Shown piece by piece: positions 32,793 to 41,475 of a stretch of DNA of 54,935 bases; the first letter of the stretch is position 1, and the number at the start of each line of letters is the position of its first letter. The translations under genes were made by a program, and so were the position numbers. Origin of the DNA: Antarctobacter heliothermus (lineage in GTDB: Bacteria > Pseudomonadota > Alphaproteobacteria > Rhodobacterales > Rhodobacteraceae). The DNA lies in the NCBI RefSeq assembly GCF_900188425.1, contig NZ_FZON01000032.1, forward strand, positions 1 to 54,935. The letters are read 5' to 3'. The notes beneath the pieces were generated by a model that was not told the origin of the DNA, did no database searches, and saw nothing but the letters and a program-made list of their open reading frames with translations.

Positions 32793-34082
32793 ATGGAATT
32801 TATCGCAAAGGCGACCGCTGTGGTGGGGGGTGCCGTGGCGCTGCTGCGTCGCGTAGGCGCGCCGTCACATCAAGCCATGGGCGCAAGCCCGCAGATCCCG
32901 GATGCCCGGAAACAAGGGATCATGACACTGAAAATGCCTGTCGCCCAGGGCTGGAAGGCGGGCCACGTCCCTACATGCGCGCCCGGGCTCAAGGTCAACG
33001 CCTTTGCATCCGGACTGGAACACCCCCGCTGGATCGAGGTTCTGCCGAACGGCGACGTCCTGGTGGCGGAATCGAAAGAACAGGCAGGCCCGCCCAAGAC
33101 GCTGATGGATCACGCGGCTCAGGCGACAATGCGACGGGCCAAGGCAATCGGCGTCAGCGCCAACCGCGTGACCCTGTGGCGCGATGCGGACGGCGACGGG
33201 GTGGCCGAAATCCGCGAGGTATTTGTCGAGAACCAGAACCAGCCCTTTGGCATGGCGCTGATCGGCAGCCGGTTCTACCTTGGCAATACCGACGGCATTG
33301 TGGCGTTTGACTATACCCCTGATGCCACATCCCTGTCCGGCACCGGGCAAAAGCTGGTTGATTTCAAACCGCATGGCCACTGGACCCGCAGCCTGATCGT
33401 GTCGTCCGATGGCAAGAGGATCTATGCCGGCGTCGGGTCGCTGTCGAATATCGGCGATCAGGGCATGGAGGCAGAACAGGGCCGCGCCGCAATCTGGGAA
33501 CTGGATGTCGAAACCGGGAATGCTCGTATCTTTGCCTCTGGATTGCGCAATGCCGTCGGCATGGCGTGGGAGCCGACGGCCGGCGCGCTTTGGACTGTCG
33601 TCAATGAACGCGACGGGCTGGGGGATGAAACCCCACCGGACTACCTGACCTCTGTGCAAGACGGCGGCTTTTACGGCTGGCCCTATTGCTATTGGGGCGA
33701 CACCGTGGACGACAGGGTTCCGCAGGACGCCGCATTGGTCGCACGCGCGATCACGCCGGATTACGCCTTGGGCGGGCACACCGCGTCGCTGGGTCTGTGC
33801 TGGATGCCCGCAGGGACGTTGCCGGGGTTCGGCGATGGCATGGTGATCGGGCAACACGGATCGTGGAATCGCTCAAAGCTGAGCGGCTACAAGCTGATCT
33901 TTGTGCCATTCGAGAACGGCGCGCCCAGCGGCCCACCGCGTGACATCCTCAGTGGTTTCCTGTCCGACGACGAAAAGATCGCCTACGGACGCCCTGTCGG
34001 CGTGACAGTTGGTGCGGACAAGAAGTCGCTCCTGATGGCGGATGATGTGGGTGACATCATCTGGCGCGTCACCGGCGCATAG
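32793..34082 (+). CDS. Sorbosone dehydrogenase family PQQ-type propeller enzyme
   Basis: 429 aa from ATG 32793 (GGAGG at 6 nt). N-terminal hydrophobic segment (residues 2-19) may export it. Beta-propeller of the glucose/sorbosone dehydrogenase type: 'GLEHPRWIEVLPNGDVLVAE', 'VTLWRDADGDGVAEIREVF', 'QPFGMALIG', 'IFASGLRNAVGMAWEP', 'DGGFYGWPYCYWG' and 'GQHGSWNRSKLSGYKLIFV'. The His, Arg and Trp of these motifs line the quinone or calcium site in the family. Likely periplasmic sugar/aldose oxidation; no dedicated electron acceptor is adjacent. Monocistronic. Confidence 0.85.
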   Translation: MEFIAKATAVVGGAVALLRRVGAPSHQAMGASPQIPDARKQGIMTLKMPVAQGWKAGHVPTCAPGLKVNAFASGLEHPRWIEVLPNGDVLVAESKEQAGPPKTLMDHAAQATMRRAKAIGVSANRVTLWRDADGDGVAEIREVFVENQNQPFGMALIGSRFYLGNTDGIVAFDYTPDATSLSGTGQKLVDFKPHGHWTRSLIVSSDGKRIYAGVGSLSNIGDQGMEAEQGRAAIWELDVETGNARIFASGLRNAVGMAWEPTAGALWTVVNERDGLGDETPPDYLTSVQDGGFYGWPYCYWGDTVDDRVPQDAALVARAITPDYALGGHTASLGLCWMPAGTLPGFGDGMVIGQHGSWNRSKLSGYKLIFVPFENGAPSGPPRDILSGFLSDDEKIAYGRPVGVTVGADKKSLLMADDVGDIIWRVTGA

Positions 34083-34126
34083 TCGGCTGACCACAGGGCC
34101 ACGCGCATCCAGATCAGACGCGTACC

Positions 34127-34163
34127 GCGCAGCGCAGATCGGTTACTGACCGTTGCGCTGCGC
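34127..34163. terminator. Bidirectional hairpin between convergent genes
   Basis: Perfect 10-bp arms GCGCAGCGCA (34127-34136) and TGCGCTGCGC (34154-34163), with a nested CGGT/ACCG stem in the loop. It lies 45 bp after the dehydrogenase stop and 27 bp from the convergent glycosylase stop. No T-tract, so termination is probable rather than certain. Confidence 0.5.
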
Positions 34164-34189
34164 ACCCCATCCGCCGGGCCAACGCGCCT

Positions 34190-34861
34190 TTAGCCGTCGA
34201 TGCTCTGCGCCAGCACGCGGCTGATCACCGTCAGGCTCTCGCCGCTCTCTTCCTTCCAAGTGTTAAAGGCCGCCTGCACCGCCGCCATCGCCTTTTTGGA
34301 GGTCGGTTCCTTGTCGATCACGCCCTCTTCCTCCAGCCGCGCCACCACGGAGGGCGACAGCACATAGCTTTCCTTGCCCAGAAACCGCAGCGCATAGGCC
34401 CCGGTTCCCCCGCCCAGCCGCGACCCGTTCTTTTTCAGCCACTCCAGCAATCCGGCGAAATCCTCGGCGGGCCAATCGCCGATCTTGCGCCCGAAACTGC
34501 CCGCCTCGGCGGCGACCTCCTGAATAAAGGCGGCGTTGTGCTGGATCGCCTCCACCTTGGGCGGACTGCGCACGATGCGCGGGTCGTCTAGCAATTCGTC
34601 GAACCAGTCTTCGGACATCACCGCCACACGCCCGACGTCAAAGTTGTAAAACGCCTCTTCGATGCCCGCCCATTTGTTTTCGACAACCTGCCAACTGATC
34701 CCGGCCTGAAAGATGCCGCGCGCCATCTGCGCCAGCCAGCGGTCATCCGGAATGGCGGCCAGCGCGTCCGCGTCCAGTACCTTGGGCATATCCGCCAGCA
34801 CCGCGTCCTCGCCGCCTTTGCGGGCAGCCGCGATGGTCAGGATCTCTTGATATGTCTGCAT
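34190..34861 (-). CDS. DNA-3-methyladenine glycosylase I (Tag) family protein
   Basis: 223 aa, related to Tag base-excision glycosylases that remove 3-methyladenine: 'MARGIFQAGISWQVVENKW' and 'GIEEAFYNFDVGRVAVMSED' align with the Tag active-site helix and following FD motif; 'IGDWPAEDF' and 'FLGKESYVLSPSVVARLEEE' are also family-like. The zinc-snap residues of E. coli Tag (two Cys, two His) are not apparent; the protein has no Cys. It may be a structural homologue with changed specificity. Monocistronic on the minus strand. Confidence 0.75.
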   Translation of the reverse strand: MQTYQEILTIAAARKGGEDAVLADMPKVLDADALAAIPDDRWLAQMARGIFQAGISWQVVENKWAGIEEAFYNFDVGRVAVMSEDWFDELLDDPRIVRSPPKVEAIQHNAAFIQEVAAEAGSFGRKIGDWPAEDFAGLLEWLKKNGSRLGGGTGAYALRFLGKESYVLSPSVVARLEEEGVIDKEPTSKKAMAAVQAAFNTWKEESGESLTVISRVLAQSIDG

Positions 34862-34910
34862 GGTTCCCTCCGGATGTGACCGGCCAGACAGTGGCAGAGC
34901 CCGCTAGGTC

Positions 34911-35282
34911 ATGAAAGCCCTCATTGAGCGAGGCCGCGCCCGGCGCTACGCTCACAACGCGATCACAGCAGGGCATGGGCTGATGGACCCCGATTTCTCA
35001 CTGACGGACTTCAGGATGCGCGACGGGACGCGGAACTTTCTGACCCTGCCGATCGTGAAATCGCCCGGCCAGCTTTGGCGCAGCCTGTGGCGTCTCAAAC
35101 ACGTCACGCGCAAGGCAAACGTCCAATCCGTCACCGATGCATGGATCACCTTTTCCTGGCATGGCTGGGAGATCGCCATTCACGACCCCTACGGCGAATA
35201 CTGGTTCTTTGCAGAAGATCCCCAAACCCCCGACGACGTGCTCGAAGAGATCCGTCAGCATTTCCTGAAAGCCGGGCTATAG
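34911..35282 (+). CDS. Conserved-looking hypothetical protein
   Basis: 123 aa (or 99 from the ATG at 34983, residue 25, which could be the real start). Acidic, with many aromatic residues ('TDAWITFSWHGWEIAIHD', 'YGEYWFFAEDPQTPDDV'); the C-terminus is a plausible helix. No signal or membrane segment. I do not recognise a family. It is divergent from the glycosylase gene and 115 bp upstream of thrS. Confidence 0.65.
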   Translation: MKALIERGRARRYAHNAITAGHGLMDPDFSLTDFRMRDGTRNFLTLPIVKSPGQLWRSLWRLKHVTRKANVQSVTDAWITFSWHGWEIAIHDPYGEYWFFAEDPQTPDDVLEEIRQHFLKAGL

Positions 35283-35397
35283 GGCCGGACCCGACACAAC
35301 TTGACAGGCCCCGTCGACAGGCGCAAAAGCAGGCCCGCAAAACATAACCCGCAACCGGGCGTTCCGTGGGCGCCAAACTGACGAGGAGTTGAGGCTG

Positions 35398-37380
35398 ATG
35401 GCCCAGATTTCCCTGACCTTTCCCGATGGCTCTAAACGTGACTTCGACAAGGGCGTGACCCCTGCCGACGTGGCGGCGAGCATCTCCAAATCGCTTGGCA
35501 AGAAAGCGATTTCCGCCACCGTGGGCGATGCCCACTGGGATCTGCAATGGCCCATCGAGGTTGACGCAGACATCGCGATCAACACCTTGGCCGATGACGC
35601 GCCGGCGCTGGAACTGATCCGGCACGACCTTGCGCACATCATGGCGCGCGCGGTGCAGGAACTTTGGCCCGGCGTCAAAGTGACCATCGGCCCGGTGATC
35701 GACAACGGCTGGTACTACGACTTTGACCGGGCTGAGCCGTTCACGCCCGAAGACCTCGGCGCGATCGAAAAGAAGATGAAAGAGATCATCAACCGCCGCG
35801 ATCCGGTCACCACCGAAATCTGGGACCGTGCCCGCGCGGTGGCCTTTTACGAGGCCAACAACGAACCCTACAAGGTCGAGCTGATCGAATCGATCCCCGG
35901 CGATGAGCCGCTGCGCATGTATTGGCACGGCCACTGGCAGGATCTGTGCCGTGGGCCGCACCTGCAACACACCGGCCAGGTGCCGGGGGATGCGTTCAAA
36001 CTGATGAGCGTGGCGGGCGCCTATTGGCGCGGCGACAGCAAACGCCAGATGCTGCAACGCATCTACGGCGTCGCCTTCAAGAACAAGGAAGACCTCAAAA
36101 AGCATCTGCACATGCTCGAAGAGGCGGCCAAACGCGACCACCGCAAGCTGGGCCGCGAAATGGACCTGTTCCACATGCAGGAAGAGGCCCCCGGTCAGGT
36201 GTTCTGGCATCCCAACGGCTGGACCATCTACACCCAGCTGCAGGACTACATGCGCCGCAAGCAGCGCGCTGGCGGGTATCAAGAGATCAACACCCCGCAG
36301 GTCGTGGACCGCAAACTGTGGGAGGCGTCAGGCCACTGGGACAAGTACCAGCACCACATGTTCCTCGTCGAAGTCGACGAGAGCCGGGATGGCGAAAACG
36401 ACGACGCCAGCGCCAAGAACCGCGACCAGACCCGGATCAACGCGCTAAAGCCGATGAACTGCCCCTGCCACGTTCAGGTGTTCAATCAGGGTCTGAAATC
36501 CTACCGCGACCTGCCCCTGCGGCTGGCCGAATTCGGCTCTTGCGCTCGGTTTGAACCCTCGGGCGCGCTGCATGGTATCATGCGCGTGCGTGGGTTCACG
36601 CAGGACGATGCGCATATCTTCTGCACCGAGGACCAGATCCAGGAGGAATGCGCCCGCTTCATCGACTTTCTGGCCGACATCTACCGCGAGCTTGGCTTCC
36701 CCGAGTTCGAGATCCGCTTTGCCACCCGCCCAGAAAAGCGCGTCGGCACCGAGGAAAGCTGGGACTATGTCGAAAACGCGTTGGAAAACGCGATCAAGGC
36801 CGTGGGCCGCGACTATGTGCTGGAACCGGGCGATGGCGCCTTTTATGGCCCCAAGCTGGACTTCTACCTGACCGACGCCATCGGGCGGATCTGGCAGTGC
36901 GGCACCTTTCAGGTCGATCCCAACCTGCCGGAACGGCTGGGCGCGTCCTACATCGCGCAAAGCGGCGACAAGACGCGGCCCTTTATGTTGCACCGCGCGA
37001 CGCTGGGATCTTTTGAACGCTTCATCGGCATCCTGATCGAGGAACACGCCGGCAAGCTGCCGTTCTGGCTGGCCCCGCGCCAGGTGGTTGTCGCCTCGAT
37101 CACGTCCGAGGCGGATGACTATGTGGCAGAGGTGGTGGCCCAATTGACCGCCGCCGGTGTCCGCGCAGAGGCCGACATCCGCAACGAAAAGATCAACTAC
37201 AAGGTGCGCGAACATTCGGTCGGCAAGGTGCCGGTGATCCTGGCCGTCGGACACCGCGAGGTTGAAGAGCGCACTGTGACCGTCCGCCGCCTTGGCGAAA
37301 AGCAGACGCAGGTGGCCGCGCTGGACGACATCGTGGCGCACTTGACCGCGGACGCAACTGCCCCGGACCTGCGCGACTGA
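35398..37380 (+). CDS. thrS: Threonyl-tRNA synthetase
   Basis: 660-aa class II synthetase charging tRNA-Thr. Domains in order: N-terminal TGS-like (1-60, '[19 protein letters not shown]'), editing domain (about 70-230, '[16 protein letters not shown]' with the HxxxH and later Cys-His site), catalytic core (about 260-545: motif 1 near 'QINTPQ'-type residues, motif 2 '[24 protein letters not shown]', motif 3 '[19 protein letters not shown]') and anticodon-binding domain (about 550-650). ATG 35398 has GAGGAG at 9 nt. An intrinsic terminator follows 25 bp downstream. Confidence 0.97.
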   Translation: MAQISLTFPDGSKRDFDKGVTPADVAASISKSLGKKAISATVGDAHWDLQWPIEVDADIAINTLADDAPALELIRHDLAHIMARAVQELWPGVKVTIGPVIDNGWYYDFDRAEPFTPEDLGAIEKKMKEIINRRDPVTTEIWDRARAVAFYEANNEPYKVELIESIPGDEPLRMYWHGHWQDLCRGPHLQHTGQVPGDAFKLMSVAGAYWRGDSKRQMLQRIYGVAFKNKEDLKKHLHMLEEAAKRDHRKLGREMDLFHMQEEAPGQVFWHPNGWTIYTQLQDYMRRKQRAGGYQEINTPQVVDRKLWEASGHWDKYQHHMFLVEVDESRDGENDDASAKNRDQTRINALKPMNCPCHVQVFNQGLKSYRDLPLRLAEFGSCARFEPSGALHGIMRVRGFTQDDAHIFCTEDQIQEECARFIDFLADIYRELGFPEFEIRFATRPEKRVGTEESWDYVENALENAIKAVGRDYVLEPGDGAFYGPKLDFYLTDAIGRIWQCGTFQVDPNLPERLGASYIAQSGDKTRPFMLHRATLGSFERFIGILIEEHAGKLPFWLAPRQVVVASITSEADDYVAEVVAQLTAAGVRAEADIRNEKINYKVREHSVGKVPVILAVGHREVEERTVTVRRLGEKQTQVAALDDIVAHLTADATAPDLRD

Positions 37381-37405
37381 TCCCAAAGATCAAACGCGAT
37401 TTTGC

Positions 37406-37438
37406 GGGCCGCCCACATCGGGCGGCCCGATTTTCTTT
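37406..37438 (+). terminator. Intrinsic terminator of thrS
   Basis: GGGCCGCCC, loop ACATC, GGGCGGCCC: perfect 9-bp stem, then GATTTTCTTT. Placed 25 bp after the thrS stop. Confidence 0.9.
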
Positions 37439-37775
37439 GCAAAACCTGCGACGGAAACGACGGGCTGCTGCGTTACACGGCTGACAGTTTGCGTGATATA
37501 CCGTGTCCGGACTCCCGGACCGAACGGGATATCTGTAACATTCTGCCCCGCAGCATGATTTGAATCGCAACATTCGTTACACCATCACCTATTCCCCCGC
37601 TGAAATCGCACCCTACCCCGCTGGAAGGTTCACGCCCGCGACACGCCGCCTGACGGCCGCGTGATGCACAGGCCCGTGAATGGTTTGGGGCCGTGTCTCG
37701 GCGCACTGTGGTGTCACCGCAGGGCAAATCGCCCTCGGCCAAGTTTCAAACTCAGAAACCCGGAGGAAATTCTAC
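37439..37775 (+). promoter_or_regulatory. Gene-free region upstream of the bufferin operon
   Basis: 337 bp with no credible gene. GTTACA occurs at 37472-37477 and 37576-37581, and its inverse TGTAAC at 37534-37539, so half-sites flank the zone where a promoter should lie. In Caulobacter, bufferin operons answer to an ECF sigma factor; I cannot fit a clear consensus here. CGGAGGA (37761-37767) is the ribosome-binding site of bufA1. Confidence 0.4.
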
Positions 37776-38141
37776 ATGTCCACCACTCTCAAAACAGCCG
37801 CCCTCGTTGGCATCGTCGCCGCTGCCGTGTCCGCCTCGGGCGTACAGGCCATGGATCAGGAAAAATGCTACGGCGTCAGCCTTGCCGGTGAAAACGACTG
37901 CGCCGCAGGACCCGGCACCACCTGCGCCGGCACCTCGAATGTCGACTATCAGGGCAACGCCTGGACCCTGGTCGATGCAGGCACCTGCGCAGAGATCGAC
38001 CTGCCGGATGGCCGCATGGGCATGACAGCGGCCGCTCTCAAGGACAAGGGCTTTGAAGGCATCAAGCGCGACCTGCCCGAAGGCCTGGCCGAAGATGTTC
38101 AGGCCAAGTATTACGACCCGTCCATGATGTCCGACAGCTGA
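37776..38141 (+). CDS. bufA1: Bufferin precursor peptide (BufA1, DUF2282)
   Basis: 121 aa. Signal peptide residues 1-25 ('[19 protein letters not shown]'). The mature part carries four Cys in the DUF2282 pattern: Cys31 in '[14 protein letters not shown]', Cys42, Cys50 in 'GTTCAG' and Cys71 in 'AGTCAEID'. In bufferins, MNIO enzymes convert core Cys to thiol-bearing oxazole-type rings that bind copper in the periplasm. Residues about 78-121 ('[20 protein letters not shown]' and acid tail) extend beyond the compact DUF2282 core I know and are odd. CGGAGGA precedes ATG; other in-frame starts upstream are not signal-like. Followed by a hairpin, then bufB. Family and context sure; the modification in this strain is inferred. 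Confidence 0.93.
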   Translation: MSTTLKTAALVGIVAAAVSASGVQAMDQEKCYGVSLAGENDCAAGPGTTCAGTSNVDYQGNAWTLVDAGTCAEIDLPDGRMGMTAAALKDKGFEGIKRDLPEGLAEDVQAKYYDPSMMSDS

Positions 38142-38161
38142 TCGTCAAGGTCTGACAAGCC

Positions 38162-38183
38162 GGATGGGCATGCGTGCCCATCC
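38162..38183 (+). other. Hairpin between bufferin precursor and enzyme genes
   Basis: GGATGGGCA, loop TGCG, TGCCCATCC: perfect 9-bp stem 20 bp after the bufA1 stop and 26 bp before the bufB start, no T-tract. Suits differential expression (more precursor than enzyme) by mRNA protection or partial attenuation. Confidence 0.6.
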
Positions 38184-38209
38184 CACCACCGCCCCAAGCC
38201 GGAAGTCCC

Positions 38210-39130
38210 ATGTTCGACACACCCAGCCCCCTCCCCCCCTTGCCCGGCGTCGGCTACAAACCGCAGCATTATTCGGCCATCCTGAACGATCCCGCGCCGG
38301 TGGGCTGGCTAGAGGTCCACGCCGAGAACTACATGGGCGATGGCGGCAGGCCGCTGGCACAACTGCGGGCTCTGGCCGAGCGTTTTCCGATCTCTGTTCA
38401 CGGTGTCGGACTGTCCATCGGCGGCCCTGAACGGTTGGACCCTGATCATCTGGCGCGGCTGACGCATCTTGTCGGCTGGCTGAACCCGGCCAGCTTTTCC
38501 GAACACCTCGCCTGGTCGACCCATGACAGCCATTTCCTGAACGACCTGCTGCCGCTGCCCTATACGCTCACCACGCTGGAGCGCATCTGCGATCACATTG
38601 ATGAGGTCCAGGAGGCGCTTGGGCGACCCATGCTGCTGGAAAACCCGTCCAGCTATCTGGCCTTTGCCGAAAGCACGATGTCAGAGACCGATTTCCTGCG
38701 CGAGGTGACCCGCCGCACTGGCTGTGGCCTGTTGCTGGATGTCAACAATGTCTTCGTCTCCTCGGTGAACCTTGGGTACAGCCCGCAAGACTATATCACC
38801 GCCTTCCCGATGGACGCGGTAGGAGAGATCCATCTGGCCGGGCACGATGAGGATGAGGACGATTTCGGCGCGCCCTTGCTGATCGACAGCCACGGGCGCG
38901 AAGTGGCCGAGCCGGTCTGGGCGCTGCTGGATCAGGTGTTGAAGCAGTCCGGACCGCGTCCGTTGCTGATCGAATGGGACAATGACGTGCCAGACTGGCC
39001 GGTGTTGGCCGCAGAGGCGCAGCGGGCGCAAGCGGCGCTGTCGCAGGGGGCGCTGCCCCCGTCTCCCTCCGGTCGACTCCCCCGGGATATTTTTGGCCAG
39101 AAGAAACCCGGAGGCGGCGCGCATGCCTGA
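38210..39130 (+). CDS. bufB: Multinuclear non-heme iron oxidase (MNIO, DUF692), BufB
   Basis: 306-aa TIM-barrel iron oxidase that modifies Cys of the BufA precursor. Ligand-type residues of the family are visible: Glu36/His38 zone '[11 protein letters not shown]', His64 '[12 protein letters not shown]', His99 'FSEHLAW', Glu144 '[10 protein letters not shown]', Asp178/Asn179 '[12 protein letters not shown]', His208/His212 '[10 protein letters not shown]' and Glu255/Asp257 'LIEWDND'. The last 25 residues ('[20 protein letters not shown]') are encoded by a repeat found twice more in the window, so they are a late addition. The start is placed at 38210 by family N-terminus. The 3' end overlaps bufC by 8 bp. 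Confidence 0.94.
   Translation: MFDTPSPLPPLPGVGYKPQHYSAILNDPAPVGWLEVHAENYMGDGGRPLAQLRALAERFPISVHGVGLSIGGPERLDPDHLARLTHLVGWLNPASFSEHLAWSTHDSHFLNDLLPLPYTLTTLERICDHIDEVQEALGRPMLLENPSSYLAFAESTMSETDFLREVTRRTGCGLLLDVNNVFVSSVNLGYSPQDYITAFPMDAVGEIHLAGHDEDEDDFGAPLLIDSHGREVAEPVWALLDQVLKQSGPRPLLIEWDNDVPDWPVLAAEAQRAQAALSQGALPPSPSGRLPRDIFGQKKPGGGAHA
39046..39106 (-). repeat. REP-like repeat copy A, inside the bufB 3' end
   Basis: Minus strand: CTTCTGGCCAAAAATATCCC, GGGGGAGTCGAC, then a GACGGGGGCAGCGCCCCC end with its own small hairpin. The same order of words occurs at 48015-48072 and 53646-53695. Here it supplies the bufB tail codons and ends 17 bp before the bufC start. Confidence 0.75.
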
Positions 39131-39875
39131 GGCCAGCACCACTGAGGCCGCGTTTCGTGTGGGATTGCTGCGTGCCGATGGAGCCATCCCCGAAGGGGTG
39201 ACCGATGGCGCCGGCCGTCCCGCCGGGCGACGCTATGATGTCTATCGCAACAACGTGGCGGTGGCGCTGCGCGAGGCGTTGGAGACCGGCTTTCCTGCGG
39301 TCGCCAAGCTGATCGGGCCGGAGAATTTCGCGCGGGCGGCGGGTCTGTATCTGCGCCGCGATCCGCCTGAAACGCCCTTGATGATGCAGTACGGCGCGAG
39401 CTTTGCGGCCTTTCTGGAGCAGATCGACGCCCTGCGTGGCATCGGCTATCTGGGCGATGTGGCGCGGTTGGAACTGGCCATGCGGCGCAGCTATCACGCT
39501 GCAGATGCAGTGCCTTTTGACGCCGGGCGGTTGGCGGCACTTGAGGACAGCACGCTGAGGGCCGCGCGTCTGATCCTTGCGCCCTCCGTGCAGGTCGTGC
39601 GTTCGCCTTGGCCGGTTCTGTCTGTCTATCGCTATACCATGCTGCCGGATCAGCCCAAGCCGCAGGCGCGCGCCGAGGATGTGCTGATCACCCGACCGGA
39701 GTTTGATCCCGCGCCGCATCTGTTGCCGCAAGGTGGCGCGGCATTCATCGACGCGCTCAGGCGCGGGCTGACCTTTGGGGCAGCGCTCACGGCTGCCGGT
39801 GCCGATTTCGACCTGCCCGCGACCCTGACGCTGCTGTTGCAGCAGGGCGCGATTTCCGACCTCCAGACCGCCTGA
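39123..39875 (+). CDS. bufC: BufC, DUF2063 partner of the MNIO enzyme
   Basis: 250 aa. N-terminal DUF2063 helical region: '[20 protein letters not shown]' then '[20 protein letters not shown]' and '[23 protein letters not shown]', the pattern annotated as putative DNA-binding but shown in MNIO systems to bind precursor and enzyme. Overlaps bufB by 8 bp, so the two are made together. C-terminal half is less conserved. Confidence 0.9.
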   Translation: MPEASTTEAAFRVGLLRADGAIPEGVTDGAGRPAGRRYDVYRNNVAVALREALETGFPAVAKLIGPENFARAAGLYLRRDPPETPLMMQYGASFAAFLEQIDALRGIGYLGDVARLELAMRRSYHAADAVPFDAGRLAALEDSTLRAARLILAPSVQVVRSPWPVLSVYRYTMLPDQPKPQARAEDVLITRPEFDPAPHLLPQGGAAFIDALRRGLTFGAALTAAGADFDLPATLTLLLQQGAISDLQTA

Positions 39876-39886
39876 GGATGCTTGCC

Positions 39887-40453
39887 ATGGACCGCCTTCT
39901 TTCCCTGCACCACGCGATCTTTGCCCCTGTCGAGCGGCTGGGGGGGTCATTGATCCCGCTGCTGGCTCGGCTCGTCTTTGCCGCGACCTTGTTGCGGTAC
40001 TATTGGAACTCGGCGGGCACCAAGGTCTGGGACCGCAAGGGTGAGGAAGGCATCTTTGACTTCTTCACGCTGGAACCGGGGACCTATGCGCAGATGTTCC
40101 CCAAGGCCTTTGAGGCGGCGGGGTATAATCCGGCCAAGATGGGTGTCCTGTATGACATCGTCGCCTATGCCGGAACCTATGCGGAATGGGTGCTGCCGCT
40201 GCTGATCGTGATCGGACTGTTCACCCGGTTGGCAGCCTTGGGCATGATCGGCTTTGTCGTGGTGCAGACCTTTGTCGATGTGACTGGACATGGCGGCGAA
40301 CCGGGTATGCTGTTCGACACGCGGTATGAGCTGATCGACGAGCGGACGCTTTGGATCTTCGGGTTTGTGGTGTTGGTGATCAAGGGTGCTGGTGTGCTGT
40401 CCATCGACCGGCTGCTGGGCCTGAACATAGCGCCGCGCGGCGTCAAGGTCTGA
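39887..40453 (+). CDS. bufD: BufD, DoxX-family membrane protein
   Basis: 188 aa, about four helices ('LIPLLARLVFAATLLRYYW', 'WVLPLLIVIGLFTRLAALGM', 'IGFVVVQTFVDVTGHGG', 'LWIFGFVVLVIKGAGVLSI'). DoxX proteins accompany bufferin genes and may pass electrons to the periplasm or help quinone chemistry. The ATG at 39887 is preferred to 39878, since GAGG abuts the latter. Last gene of the operon. Confidence 0.9.
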   Translation: MDRLLSLHHAIFAPVERLGGSLIPLLARLVFAATLLRYYWNSAGTKVWDRKGEEGIFDFFTLEPGTYAQMFPKAFEAAGYNPAKMGVLYDIVAYAGTYAEWVLPLLIVIGLFTRLAALGMIGFVVVQTFVDVTGHGGEPGMLFDTRYELIDERTLWIFGFVVLVIKGAGVLSIDRLLGLNIAPRGVKV

Positions 40454-40532
40454 GCACTCTGGTGGGACGGCGGGCGGGGCGATGTTGCCGAAGGCAACCA
40501 GCGGCGCCCCCGTCCCTGCCTGTGGTAACATC

Positions 40533-40901
40533 TCAGAAATGCGCCTTGGGTTCGTCTGGTTTGCCCGCGGCGAGCGCCAGCACCCCGGCCAGACCGGCAA
40601 AGGCGATGGGGAACATGGTAAACACGTTGAACCCGAAGGCGTGGAACATCGCCGCCGCCGAGGCCAGCAGCAGCAGGCCACCCCACAACGCACGCGCCTT
40701 GGCCATGGCTCCGCCCGCGATGGCCAAAAGAGGCGCCAGGATGGACACCGTGCGCACCGTCGCGGGATCATCGAACATGCCGAACATTTCTTCGACTTCG
40801 CCGACGTTCTTGACCAGCTCGGTATAGCCGAAGCCGAAAAAACCCACGATCATGCCGATCACCCCGGCGATGATCCCCAGCGTCAAGGCTGCGTTTCTCA
40901 T
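40533..40901 (-). CDS. Small hydrophobic membrane protein, unknown
   Basis: 122 aa with three or four helices ('LTLGIIAGVIGMIVGFFGFG', 'SILAPLLAIAGGAMA', 'WGGLLLLASAAAMFHAFG', 'MFPIAFAGLAGVLALAAG'). The start at 40901 overlaps the ArsC-like stop by 4 bp and has AGGAGA at 8 nt. Family not recognised with certainty. It faces the bufferin operon 79 bp away; no clear link. Confidence 0.75.
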   Translation of the reverse strand: MRNAALTLGIIAGVIGMIVGFFGFGYTELVKNVGEVEEMFGMFDDPATVRTVSILAPLLAIAGGAMAKARALWGGLLLLASAAAMFHAFGFNVFTMFPIAFAGLAGVLALAAGKPDEPKAHF

Positions 40902-41233
40902 GTCCCTGTCTCCTGCCCTGTCACGCCCAGCGCCGCCTGTGCAGCTTTGTCCCAACCCAGCACCATCCGCGCGCCGTCCACGACCAAGGGCCGCTTCATG
41001 ACGGTCGGATGTCGTCTGATCAGGTCTGCTGGTGGCAGCGCGCGGGCCGCGTCATCCAGTCCGCGCCAGGTCGTCGACCGTGTGTTGAGCAATTTTTCGC
41101 CGAACTGCGCCAGCGCGTCGTCCAGAACGTCGCCGGGTAGCCCGTCGTCACGGACATCCACAAAAGCCGCTCCCGGCAAGGCTTTGCGCGCCTTTCTGCA
41201 AGTATCGCAAGTCTTCAGCCCGTAGATGATCAT
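40898..41233 (-). CDS. ArsC/Spx family thiol reductase-like protein
   Basis: 111 aa. Thioredoxin-like ArsC fold with 'MIIYGLKTCDTCRKARKAL' (CxxC, residues 9-12), 'RSTTWRGL' in the loop and 'LIRRHPTVMKRPLVVDGARM', which hold the arsenate-reductase Arg and cis-Pro region (PLV). This YffB-like branch is not necessarily an arsenate reductase. AAGGA lies before ATG 41233; the longer frame has no site. Confidence 0.85.
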   Translation of the reverse strand: MIIYGLKTCDTCRKARKALPGAAFVDVRDDGLPGDVLDDALAQFGEKLLNTRSTTWRGLDDAARALPPADLIRRHPTVMKRPLVVDGARMVLGWDKAAQAALGVTGQETGT

Positions 41234-41475
41234 GCGTATTCCTTTGGCAGTTGCTCTCAATTTGCGGTGAGATAGGCCACCTTTCGACGAAATGCGAGGG
41301 CGGGACTCTTGTATTTCGCTCATACACGATAATCTGGGGCGTGTGACTTTCGGCGACCAGAGGGCGGGGGCGCGCGCTGTTCGCGTGCGGTTGTCGTTGC
41401 CCTCAACGCCGGATGTGATCGTCCTGACCGGCGTGTCGGGATGTCCGGAAGAACAGGAACAGGAGCACGGGAATC

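Noticed and set aside
37439-37775. tRNA or small RNA gene in the bufA1 upstream spacer
   Set aside because: No cloverleaf or GTTCGA T-loop found, and no terminator other than that of thrS.
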